A DNA stretch of 64,000 nt from Terriglobia bacterium (GTDB lineage Bacteria > Acidobacteriota > UBA6911), in assembly GCA_020072565.1 (NCBI GenBank), contig JAIQGI010000015.1, positions 1-64,000 of the forward strand, written 5' to 3'. The notes under the pieces are model-generated. The model searched no databases. It saw only the letters and a list, made by a program, of their open reading frames with translations, and was not told where the DNA came from. Positions within the stretch are counted from its first letter, which is position 1, and the number at the start of each line of letters is the position of its first letter. The position numbers and the translations under genes are program-made. This document shows positions 25,804 to 34,003 of the stretch, one piece after another.

Positions 25804-27606
25804 ATGAAGCGCATCATCTGTTTGATCTTTATCCTGATGCTCGTTCTGGGAGAAGCGACATCGCAAACCAGACGCCATACGTTTACGCTCGGCGAAAAGG
25901 ACTTTCTGCTTGACGGCAAGCCTTTCCAGATGATCAGCGGGGAAATGCACCCGGCGCGCATACCGAAGGAGTATTGGCGGCATCGCATCCAGATGGCCAA
26001 GGCGATGGGCTGCAATACCATCGCAGCTTACATCTTCTGGAATTATCACGAGAGCGCCCCCGGCCGGTTCGACTTCAAAACCGGTAACCATGACATCGCG
26101 GAGTTCGTCAGAACAGCGCAGCAGGAAGGGATGTGGGTGCTGTTTCGCCCCGGACCTTATGTGTGTGCCGAATGGGAACTCGGCGGCATTCCCCCCTATC
26201 TGCTCCGGATACCCGACATCAAAATCCGCTGCATGGATCGGCGCTATATGGTGGCGGTCGAGCGCTATCTGAAAGAGATGGCGACCGTGATCCGCCCGCT
26301 GCTGGTCAGCCACGGCGGGCCGATCCTGATGGTGCAGATAGAGAATGAATATGGCAGCTTCGGGAACGATAAGAGTTATCTGGAGGAGCTGAGAAAGATC
26401 TGGCTGAAGAGCGGTATCGACGTACCCTTCTTCACCGCCGATGGCCCGCAGCCCTTCATGCTCGAGGCCGGAAATATCGACGGCGCAGCGATCGGCTTGG
26501 ATTCCGGGGACAGTCTGAAAGCTTTCGAGCAAGCCGCGCTGCGAAACCCGAAGGTCCCTGCCTTCAGCAGCGAAAGTTATCCCGGCTGGCTTACGCACTG
26601 GGGCGAGAAATGGCAGCGACCAAATCCCAAAGGCGTGTTGAACGAAGTGAAGTTTCTGCTCGACAACGGGAAGTCATTCAACTTTTACGTCATTCACGGA
26701 GGAACAAACTTCGGCTTCACCGCAGGTGCAAATTCGGGCGGCAAGGGGTACGAGCCTGATGTCACCAGCTATGACTATGATGCGCCCATCAACGAACAGG
26801 GGCAGGCGACCAGCAAATACTCTGCACTGCGGGATCTCATATCCAAATATGTGGGCAGCTTGCCTGAACCGCCCAAGCCGATCCCGGCAATGGATATCCC
26901 GGAAATCAAGATGAACGCCTATGGCTCGGTATGGAGCAACCTGCCGAAGGCGGTGAATTCGGTTCAGCCCAAACCCCTTGAAGCCTACGGGCAGGACTAT
27001 GGCTTCATCGTGTACAAGACGAAGCTCATCGGGCGCAAGAACGGGAAATTGACGATCACGGACGTGCACGACTACGCCACCGTGTTCTTAAACGGAAGTT
27101 ATGTCGGCAAGCTGGATCGTCGCGAAGGCGAAAACTCGATCGATATTCCCAGGAGCGGCGCCAAGGACCCCGTGCTGGAAATACTGGTGGAAGGGATGGG
27201 GCGCATTAACTATGGCCAGTTCATGATCGACCGCAAGGGGATCACGGATCGCGTTACGCTCGGCGGCATGACACTCATGAATTGGGAGGTGTACAACCTG
27301 CCGTTTGATGAAGCTTTTGTCCGGACGCTGAAGGCGGCTCCGATCGACCCCGGGAGGAGAGGCACTTTCTTCAAAGGCACTTTTGATCTGACTCAAGTGG
27401 CCGACAGCTTCATCGACATGACGAACTACAAGAAGGGAATGGTCTGGGTAAACGGCCACAATCTCGGCCGCTACTGGGAAATCGGCCCCCAGAAGAGACT
27501 GTACTGCCCGGCGCCGTGGCTGAAGGCGGGCCCGAATGAAATCATCGTGTTTGACCTGCATCAAAATGAGGCCAAGCCGCTGACTGGCGCCAAGGCTCCC
27601 GAGTAA
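25804..27606 (+). CDS. exported glycoside hydrolase family 35 beta-galactosidase
   Basis: A 600-aa enzyme with a signal peptide (residues 1-20, ICLIFILMLVLGEATS). GH35 landmarks are in order: SGEMHPARIPKEYW (substrate-binding region), YIFWNYHE, RPGPYVCAEWELGG, acid/base E182 in QIENEYGSFG, likely nucleophile E257 in FSSESYPGW, and HGGTNFGF. C-terminal beta-sandwich domains (GMVWVNGHNLGRYWEIGPQ) complete the fold. The start at 25804 follows GGGAGC. It would hydrolyse terminal beta-galactosides outside the cytoplasm and feed galactose to the adjacent symporter. Length matches GH35 bacterial enzymes. It ends the galactose gene run and is convergent with the diguanylate cyclase gene. Confidence 0.92.
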   Translation: MKRIICLIFILMLVLGEATSQTRRHTFTLGEKDFLLDGKPFQMISGEMHPARIPKEYWRHRIQMAKAMGCNTIAAYIFWNYHESAPGRFDFKTGNHDIAEFVRTAQQEGMWVLFRPGPYVCAEWELGGIPPYLLRIPDIKIRCMDRRYMVAVERYLKEMATVIRPLLVSHGGPILMVQIENEYGSFGNDKSYLEELRKIWLKSGIDVPFFTADGPQPFMLEAGNIDGAAIGLDSGDSLKAFEQAALRNPKVPAFSSESYPGWLTHWGEKWQRPNPKGVLNEVKFLLDNGKSFNFYVIHGGTNFGFTAGANSGGKGYEPDVTSYDYDAPINEQGQATSKYSALRDLISKYVGSLPEPPKPIPAMDIPEIKMNAYGSVWSNLPKAVNSVQPKPLEAYGQDYGFIVYKTKLIGRKNGKLTITDVHDYATVFLNGSYVGKLDRREGENSIDIPRSGAKDPVLEILVEGMGRINYGQFMIDRKGITDRVTLGGMTLMNWEVYNLPFDEAFVRTLKAAPIDPGRRGTFFKGTFDLTQVADSFIDMTNYKKGMVWVNGHNLGRYWEIGPQKRLYCPAPWLKAGPNEIIVFDLHQNEAKPLTGAKAPE

Positions 27607-27627
27607 CGCCGGCGGAGTGGATATTTG

Positions 27628-27834
27628 GCCCGGATTAATCATGAATATGCGACCAAAATGCAGTTTTGGTCGCGGGAAAACGCTGACCGGCGCCGACCGT
27701 TCGGTCCTGGTCGGCGTGCAGGAGCTATTGCCGCGCCGCATGCAGGACGGCAAAAGCTGCTGCCTGTGAGTTTATCTGCGTCCAATTTTGTCGCTTTTCA
27801 CGGGCATGCGGTTCTGCTTCATGAATATTTCAGG
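27628..27834 (+). repeat. dispersed repeat R1, copy 2
   Basis: The longest copy, with an extra about 30 bases in the middle. It shares CGCTGACCGGCGCCGACCGT, the GCCGACC/GGTCGGC hairpin and the ends TCATGAAT / TTCATGAAT with copy 1. It fills almost the whole space between the convergent GH35 and diguanylate cyclase genes; its right end abuts the cyclase stop. Confidence 0.85.
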
Positions 27835-28905
27835 TTAGTCGGGCTTCTTCCATGTTACCAGGCAGTTTTTGCCACGCCTCTTGGCTTCATAAAGTGCCTT
27901 GTCCGCGCGTCCCAGGAGATCTTCGGATTTTTCTCCCGGAATAGACTGGGCCAATCCGCAGCTGACCGTAAGTCGCTCGTGGCGCATCTCGCCGCCGTCG
28001 AGGAATTCGAATTGAGAATCCGCGACATATGCGAGGAGTTGCAGGAACCGCATTTCTGCCTGAGGCAGGGTAGCATTGGTGAAGAGCACTACAAACTCAT
28101 CGCCGCCGTATCGTCCTAAGAAGTCGCCCAAACGGATGTGGGAGTTGATCCACCCCGCAACGCACACCAGTGCCTGATCCCCAACCTGGTGTCCATGGAC
28201 GTCGTTGATTTTCTTGAAATCGTCCAGATCTATGACGGCCAGGATGAATGGCGTTATTGACTCCTGGAGGGCACGCTTGATCGCCCGATCGATGCTTCGG
28301 CGGTTCCCGACCTGGGTCAATGGATCCATCAGTACTTCTTGTTTCGTCTGCCTGAGCTTCTCCTGGAGCAGGTCGAAGCGCCTCGACATCTTTGCGTAGA
28401 TGGCTTCGTCCTGCTTCTTTTTCTCCTCCACCATGCGCGTAAGCTCGTCGACTTCACTGGCAATCTGTTTTTTCAGTTCGCGGAGATCTTCAATGTCGTT
28501 CAAGTGTTTGAAGCGCGTCGAGGAATCCAACAGGCGTTGATTAAAGGTATCGGCCTCGCCGGTGAGGGTGCCGACGGCTTCTCTCAAAACATCTACGACT
28601 TCCCGAATTTCGGTCTCTCGTTCCTGCAGATACCCTTGGGCGCGCTTGAAATATTTGTGGCAGAGAGTCAGGCACTTTTCGACGGTGCTCTCGAGGGTGC
28701 GGCTGTCGTTGACGCGCTCGAGCTGGTCTCGGAAACGATCCAGCTGGGATCGGAACTCAGAAGTTTTCAGGCCTTCACTTTCGATGGCGATCTCGGAAAC
28801 CAGGGCCAGGAGGCGTCCCGACAGCCGCCCGAACCGGGCAACGAGACTCTCTCGATCGTCTTTTCGCCGCTTGAAGAGGCCCAGCTCAATAAACTGGTTT
28901 GGCAT
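27835..28905 (-). CDS. diguanylate cyclase with N-terminal helical region
   Basis: A 356-aa protein that would make cyclic di-GMP from two GTP. A C-terminal GGDEF domain has intact GGDEF at 267-271 (RYGGDEFVVLF) and an I-site RxxD at 258-261 (RLGD) exactly five residues before it, so product feedback inhibition is expected. The N-terminal 190 residues are almost wholly helical and charged (EVDELTRMVEEKKKQDEAI), a likely coiled-coil dimerisation region. No signal peptide or transmembrane helix is present, so it is cytoplasmic with no recognised sensor. The start at 28905 (MPNQFIEL) is weakly supported; a GTG at 28953 is the alternative. Confidence 0.9.
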   Translation of the reverse strand: MPNQFIELGLFKRRKDDRESLVARFGRLSGRLLALVSEIAIESEGLKTSEFRSQLDRFRDQLERVNDSRTLESTVEKCLTLCHKYFKRAQGYLQERETEIREVVDVLREAVGTLTGEADTFNQRLLDSSTRFKHLNDIEDLRELKKQIASEVDELTRMVEEKKKQDEAIYAKMSRRFDLLQEKLRQTKQEVLMDPLTQVGNRRSIDRAIKRALQESITPFILAVIDLDDFKKINDVHGHQVGDQALVCVAGWINSHIRLGDFLGRYGGDEFVVLFTNATLPQAEMRFLQLLAYVADSQFEFLDGGEMRHERLTVSCGLAQSIPGEKSEDLLGRADKALYEAKRRGKNCLVTWKKPD

Positions 28906-29198
28906 AGATTCAGCTCTCTCGCTCCCGGGATCGGCAACCTTGTCGGGGTCCACGCCGGCGCATGGACAATTGGATCTGAGGATGGGGATTCTTTTCCGTG
29001 AATCCCGTTCCCCTGGGACCTGTTCCAGGCTGCGACTCGCGTTTCTGCAATCAGCCTTTCCATGAGCGAAAGCACGGCCGTCAGCGAGTGAACGGGTCCC
29101 TCCTCACTACTTATCGGCCCGGTTCAAAAATTCTGAGGTGATATTGCGCTTAAACAAGTAGGGCCGGGCGGGTGGTGGGCAGGAACAGCGTACTTCGG

Positions 29199-30560
29199 CT
29201 ACGCTTTGCGCCAGGATTGCACTCTCTCGAAAATGGCAGCGGCGATCTTCGTGGCTGCTTCCTCTGAGAGAGCCTCGGCAACGACGCGGATGACAGGTTC
29301 TGTGTTCGAGCCCCGGACGATGAACCAGCCCTCGGGCAAGGTTACCTTGATTCCGTCGCGTACATCGGTCGGATATGCCGCATATTCCCGTTTAACCCGA
29401 GCGAGCACTTCTCCGATTCGGTGCGAAGGGAAGGAGAGCCGCTGCTTGACCATACAGCAGGGCGGCAGTCCCTGCACCAGTTGTGAGACGGATTGCCCGG
29501 ATTCCGCCAGCAGGTGAAGAATGAGAGCTATTCCCGCCAGGCTGTCGCGGGCAAAATTGATCGGTGGATAAATGACGCCGCCGTTGCCTTCGCCGCCGAT
29601 GACGGCTTTGTACCGCTGCATTGCCTTCGCCACATTGGCTTCTCCGACCGGAGTGCGGTAGACCTTGCACTCGAACCGCGCCGCGACGGCCTCCAGCGCA
29701 TGTGTGGTTGCCAGATTGGCCACAACGGGGCCTGGGGTTCGGCCGAGCACGAACTGCGCCGCCAACACCAGGGTGCGCTCTTCGCCGATGGGCTGACCCA
29801 GTTCTGAGACGACGGCGAGGCGGTCTGCATCCATGTCCTGGGCGAATCCCACGTCGGCCTGGTGCTTTTGAACCGCCTGGCACAGGGCGCCGATGTTCTC
29901 GGGGAGCGGTTCGGCCGGTCTGGGGAAACGGCCGTCGGGCGTGACGTGGATGCCGATCACCTCGGTGCCCAATTCCTTAAGGAGGCGAGGGGTGAGGATA
30001 GAGCCGGCGCCGTTGCACGCATCGATTACGACCCGCCGCCTGCGCGCATCGCCCCGCAGCGGACCGAGCACCTGAACGATTTTGCGTACATGCTCCTCCG
30101 CAGCTTGGGGCATCAACTCAACCGGGCGCATCAGTGAGCCCGGCACCTTGGTATAGTCGCCTTGATGATAAATATCCAACAACTCGCGGGCGTGGCCTCC
30201 GTCCAGGAAAAGACCGTCGGGTCCGATGAATTTGAGTGCGTTCCACTCGGGAGGGTTGTGACTTGCGGTAATTGCAATCCCCCCCTGCGCCGACAGACGG
30301 CGTACGGTCAGCTGTACGGTCGGAGTGGGGCAGACCCCGAGGTCAATGATGCGGCAGCCTGTTGAAAGGAGGCCGGAGACTACCGCCTGTCGCACCATTT
30401 CACCGGACGTGCGCGTATCGCGCCCTACCACGACCCGGCCGTGGCCCACATACGTCCCGAAGGCCTGCGCGAAGCGGGCCAGCAGCGCGGGTGTCAATGA
30501 TTCGCCCACTACGCCGCGGACTCCGGAGATACTGATCTTGAGGGTCGGGATGGCCTGCAT
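29199..30560 (-). CDS. phosphohexomutase (phosphoglucosamine/phosphomannomutase family), intact paralogue
   Basis: A 453-aa alpha-D-phosphohexomutase. All four active-site regions are present: phosphoserine S100 in ITASHNP, metal loop D242-M-D244-A-D246-R247, sugar-binding loop GGEGNGG, and phosphate loop RGSNTEPVIR. The N-terminal SISGVRGVVGESLTP is usual for phosphoglucosamine mutase-like proteins, so GlmM activity is plausible but phosphomannomutase or phosphoglucomutase cannot be excluded. The ATG at 30560 starts 7 bases after the stop of the paralogue upstream; a GTG at 30587 would overlap it. The two form a tandem pair on the minus strand. Confidence 0.9.
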   Translation of the reverse strand: MQAIPTLKISISGVRGVVGESLTPALLARFAQAFGTYVGHGRVVVGRDTRTSGEMVRQAVVSGLLSTGCRIIDLGVCPTPTVQLTVRRLSAQGGIAITASHNPPEWNALKFIGPDGLFLDGGHARELLDIYHQGDYTKVPGSLMRPVELMPQAAEEHVRKIVQVLGPLRGDARRRRVVIDACNGAGSILTPRLLKELGTEVIGIHVTPDGRFPRPAEPLPENIGALCQAVQKHQADVGFAQDMDADRLAVVSELGQPIGEERTLVLAAQFVLGRTPGPVVANLATTHALEAVAARFECKVYRTPVGEANVAKAMQRYKAVIGGEGNGGVIYPPINFARDSLAGIALILHLLAESGQSVSQLVQGLPPCCMVKQRLSFPSHRIGEVLARVKREYAAYPTDVRDGIKVTLPEGWFIVRGSNTEPVIRVVAEALSEEAATKIAAAIFERVQSWRKA

Positions 30561-30567
30561 ATGTCTG

Positions 30568-31917
30568 TTACCCGCGTAAACGCTCACGCGCCCAATCCGT
30601 CAGTTCGCGCGCCCGCGATTCGTGCTCAGCCTCTGCAATGATCCGGATAATCGACTCCGTATTCGAAACGCGCACATGGACCCAACCGTCCGGCCAATCG
30701 ATGCGCACGCCGTCGGACGAATCCACCTCGGTGCCACACTCGTCCTGAACGCGGTCGCGAAACGACTGCAATGCCGAGTAAATCAGATTGGGTTCGACCG
30801 GCATGATCGATTTGATCATCGAAAGCCGGGGCAGTTCATCGACGAGCACGGACAGGGGTTTTTGTGTCGCTGCGAGGTGCTCCAGGATCAGGCCGATGGC
30901 GGCGGAGCTGTCCGGCACAGCCTGGACCTCGGGAACGATGACGCTGCCGTTGCCCTCGCCGCCGAGCACGGCATGATGCTCCAAAACGGCTTCGGACACA
31001 TAGGCTTGGCCGACCGCGGTCCGGACCACCGGCGTCCGATAGCAGGAGGCGATCCGGTCGACCATCGCGCTCGTCGATATGTTGGTTACGACGGCACCCG
31101 GCCGCCGGCTGAGCCTGACGGCTGCTGCCAGGGCGAAGGTAAATTCTTCCGGGAGTATGCGCGCACGCTCGTCAACGAGACCCAGTCGTTCGCCGTCGGC
31201 GTCGAGCACCAGTCCAAAGTCTGCACCACCCGCCTTAACCAACGCCCGGACCTGGGCCATCGTGTCCTGTCTCGGCTCGGGATCGTGCGGAAACGGAGCG
31301 CTGATGTCGTCATTGATGGTCAGGCCCTGGGCACCCAGCTCCGTGATCCAGCGCGGAGTCAATGCAGAACAGGCGCCGTTGCAGCAGTCGATGGCGACAC
31401 GATATGCGCGCCTGCGGATCGAGGCAACGTCGAAAGTGCTTGCCAGAATTGCGAGGTGGTGATCGACCGCATCCGCACTTTCGATCATGGGACGGATCCG
31501 ATCCCATGTCACCTTCTCAAATTCGTGCTCGTGGTATATGTCGAGCAGTTCGGTCGCCTGCGTTGCATTGAGGTAGAGGCCGTCGGCTCTGGCAAACTTC
31601 AAGGCGTTCCAGGGCGTGGCGTTGTGACCCGCGGTAATGGCAATGCCTCCCTGGGCATTGAGCCGGCGGACCGCCAACTGAAGGCTGGGAGTAGGGCATA
31701 CCCCCAGGTCGATTACCTCACATCCCGAAGCCAGCAGCCCGGCCGTGACTGCGGATGCCACCATGGGGCCCGACGGCCGGGTGTCGCGGCAGATGAGAAT
31801 GCGCCCCGAGTTCAGATATGTGGCGAACGCCTGAGCGAAACTCACTGCCAGCTCGGGAGTGAAGGTCTCACCCACAATGCCACGCACTCCGCTGATGCCG
31901 ATCTTTAATGGTTTCAT
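30568..31917 (-). CDS. phosphohexomutase paralogue lacking the catalytic serine
   Basis: A 449-aa protein clearly homologous end-to-end with the gene at 29199-30560 (GISGVRGIVGETFTPELA). The site that should hold the phosphoserine reads ITAGHNA, with Gly97 (codon GGT) in place of Ser. The metal loop is altered to D239-A-D241-G-E243-R244 (third Asp replaced by Glu and an extra Gly). The sugar loop (GGEGNGS) and phosphate loop (RVSNTESIIR) are kept. So it likely binds a phosphosugar but cannot do the usual phosphoryl-transfer chemistry. The start at 31917 begins the conserved MKPLKIGISG; the frame extends 72 codons further without homology. Confidence 0.88.
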   Translation of the reverse strand: MKPLKIGISGVRGIVGETFTPELAVSFAQAFATYLNSGRILICRDTRPSGPMVASAVTAGLLASGCEVIDLGVCPTPSLQLAVRRLNAQGGIAITAGHNATPWNALKFARADGLYLNATQATELLDIYHEHEFEKVTWDRIRPMIESADAVDHHLAILASTFDVASIRRRAYRVAIDCCNGACSALTPRWITELGAQGLTINDDISAPFPHDPEPRQDTMAQVRALVKAGGADFGLVLDADGERLGLVDERARILPEEFTFALAAAVRLSRRPGAVVTNISTSAMVDRIASCYRTPVVRTAVGQAYVSEAVLEHHAVLGGEGNGSVIVPEVQAVPDSSAAIGLILEHLAATQKPLSVLVDELPRLSMIKSIMPVEPNLIYSALQSFRDRVQDECGTEVDSSDGVRIDWPDGWVHVRVSNTESIIRIIAEAEHESRARELTDWARERLRG

Positions 31918-32159
31918 CGCCGATGGGCCGCTTAGTGATGTTTCCGAACAACACCGCAATTCCGTGACCGCAAGAATATCACAGCGGATTGCTTTGAGAA
32001 ACCGCAGATGATCGCAGGTTCTGCGACTCAGACACTGCGGGCAAAATGCAGCCGCGAATGACACGGTGCGGAATATATTTTTCCTCTTGCTCAACGACCG
32101 CTTCCGGCGATAGTAGTATCTGTGCTTCAACACTCCCTCTTCCAGCCCAGGAGTTGACT

Positions 32160-33869
32160 ATGAAACGATGGATCTCTGTGTGCGCCATGCTGGCGCTTGC
32201 ATGCTTTGCCGCTGCCGATGACCATGTCGCGGCGGGCATCGCCTGGGCGGCCGGCGCCGTCGGCTTTCCCGCGATCGACGGCAACGCTGTGTTGCAGCAT
32301 ACCAGGGTCTTATCATCCGCTGAATTCGAGGGGCGATTTCCCGGCACCAAAGGAGAAGATCTCACGGTCGCTTACATCGAAAATCAGTTTAAGAAGCTCG
32401 GTCTGAAGCCGGGCAACACCGACGGCACCTACATACAGAAGGTACCAATGGTCGGCATCACGCCAGATCCGACGATGACGCTGGCACTTAACAGCGGCAA
32501 AGAGGAAAGCCGGCTCAAGTTCCTGGTTGATTTCGTGGCCTGGACCCGGCGTGAGGTGCCCACGGTCAGTCTCGAGAACTCGCCCCTCGTGTTTGTCGGC
32601 TACGGGGTGCAGGCGCCGGAGTACAACTGGGACGACTTCAAAGGAGTGGACCTTCGGGGCAAGACCCTGGTAATGCTCGTCAACGACCCACCGGTGCCCG
32701 ATCCCAAGGATGCAAGCAAGCTTGACCCGAAGGTTTTCGGCGGGGACGCGATGACCTACTACGGCCGCTGGACCTACAAGTACCATATCGGAGCCGAAAA
32801 GGGTGCAGCCGGTGTGCTGCTGGTGCACGAAACCGGACCGGCGGGTTATGCGTGGTCGGTGGTACAGGGATTCAGCGGCGAGCGTTTCACCCTGGTCACT
32901 CCCGACAAGAATATGAGCAAGGCGTCCGTGGAGGGCTGGATCTCGCTCGAGCAGGCCAAGAGGCTGTTCACGATGGCTGGAAAGGACCTGGAAGCCCTCA
33001 AAAAGCAGGCCGTGAGCCGCAGCTTCCGTCCCGTGCCCCTGTCCGTTGCAGCATCCATCACGATGCACATCAGGATGCGGACCATCCAGTCACGCAACGT
33101 CGTTGCCCGGGTTGAGGGGAGCGATCCGAAGCTGAAAGAGGAGTATGTCGTTTATACGGCGCACTGGGATCATCTCGGTATCGGCAAGCCGGTGAACGGC
33201 GACAAAATCTATCACGGCGCCGTGGACAATGCCGTGGCCGTCGGGGGCCTCATTGAGATCGCGAAGGCGTTCTCCAGTCTGTCCGTCCCGCCCAAACGCT
33301 CTATTCTGTTTTTGGCGGTCACCGCCGAAGAGCAGGGGCTGCTCGGGTCCGAATACTATGCGACCCACCCGATATACCCCCTGTTCAAGACTCTGGCCGA
33401 CATCAACCTGGAAGGGCTCAATGTTCACGGGAAAACCAGGGACGTCACCATTATCGGCTTGGGAAATTCCGATCTCGATGATTACATGCGCGAGGTGGCT
33501 TTCAGCCAAGGGCGTGTGTTGCAGCCGGATCCGGAGCCGGAGAAAGGCTTCTACTACCGGTCGGACCACTTCCCATTCGCCAAACAGGGAGTGCCGGCAC
33601 TCGAGGCCGACCGGGGCATTGATTTCATCGGCAAACCGGCCGATTACGGCCGCCGGATTCGTGACGACTACAACGCTCACGACTATCACAAACCTTCTGA
33701 CATTGTGAAATCCGACTGGGACATGAGTGGTGGCGTCCAGGATCTGCAGTTGTTTTGGATGGTCGGGTATAAGGTAGCCGTCGCCGACCGCTATCCCCAG
33801 TGGAAGCCCGGTACTGAATTCAAGGCGAAGCGCGACGCACAGCTAAAAGCTGCAGGCGTGCAAAAGTAG
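32160..33869 (+). CDS. exported M28-family aminopeptidase
   Basis: A 569-aa metallopeptidase with a signal peptide (residues 1-19, MLALACFAAA). A PA-type inserted domain lies at about 130-300 (VFVGYGVQAPEYNWDDFKG), and the M28 catalytic domain has the zinc set: H335 and D337 in AHWDHLG, D356 in VDNAVAVGG, E390-E391 in TAEEQGLLG and H470 in SDHFPF. These match the Ap/leucyl-aminopeptidase pattern. The start at 32160 has AGGAG about 7 bases upstream. It lies 134 bp before a large M14-type peptidase in the same direction, so peptide degradation in the envelope is a shared theme. Confidence 0.9.
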   Translation: MKRWISVCAMLALACFAAADDHVAAGIAWAAGAVGFPAIDGNAVLQHTRVLSSAEFEGRFPGTKGEDLTVAYIENQFKKLGLKPGNTDGTYIQKVPMVGITPDPTMTLALNSGKEESRLKFLVDFVAWTRREVPTVSLENSPLVFVGYGVQAPEYNWDDFKGVDLRGKTLVMLVNDPPVPDPKDASKLDPKVFGGDAMTYYGRWTYKYHIGAEKGAAGVLLVHETGPAGYAWSVVQGFSGERFTLVTPDKNMSKASVEGWISLEQAKRLFTMAGKDLEALKKQAVSRSFRPVPLSVAASITMHIRMRTIQSRNVVARVEGSDPKLKEEYVVYTAHWDHLGIGKPVNGDKIYHGAVDNAVAVGGLIEIAKAFSSLSVPPKRSILFLAVTAEEQGLLGSEYYATHPIYPLFKTLADINLEGLNVHGKTRDVTIIGLGNSDLDDYMREVAFSQGRVLQPDPEPEKGFYYRSDHFPFAKQGVPALEADRGIDFIGKPADYGRRIRDDYNAHDYHKPSDIVKSDWDMSGGVQDLQLFWMVGYKVAVADRYPQWKPGTEFKAKRDAQLKAAGVQK

Positions 33870-33941
33870 AGGAGCCTGCCGTGTGGCCGTAGTTCGGGAA
33901 GGTCGCAGCCACCTCGGCATGAGGCATCATGCGGGCGCCTT

Positions 33942-33995
33942 GGGAGCGCCGCGCTCTCAAAAGCGGTGGCGCGCCACCGCACTCCAGAGCGAGGG
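33942..33995. repeat. dispersed repeat R3, copy 2
   Basis: Shares GGAGCGCCGC with copy 1 and contains the perfect 18-bp palindrome GCGGTGGCGCGCCACCGC (33963-33980), flanked by CACTCCAGAGCG. It sits just upstream of the start of the large M14 peptidase and could influence its translation. Confidence 0.6.
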
Positions 33996-34003
33996 ATAAT
34001 GAA

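Noticed and set aside
30622-31908. Long open frame on the plus strand (428 aa) opposite the serine-less phosphohexomutase
   Set aside because: Antisense to a gene with clear homology; the translation is His/Arg-rich without domains and arises from GC-rich codon bias.
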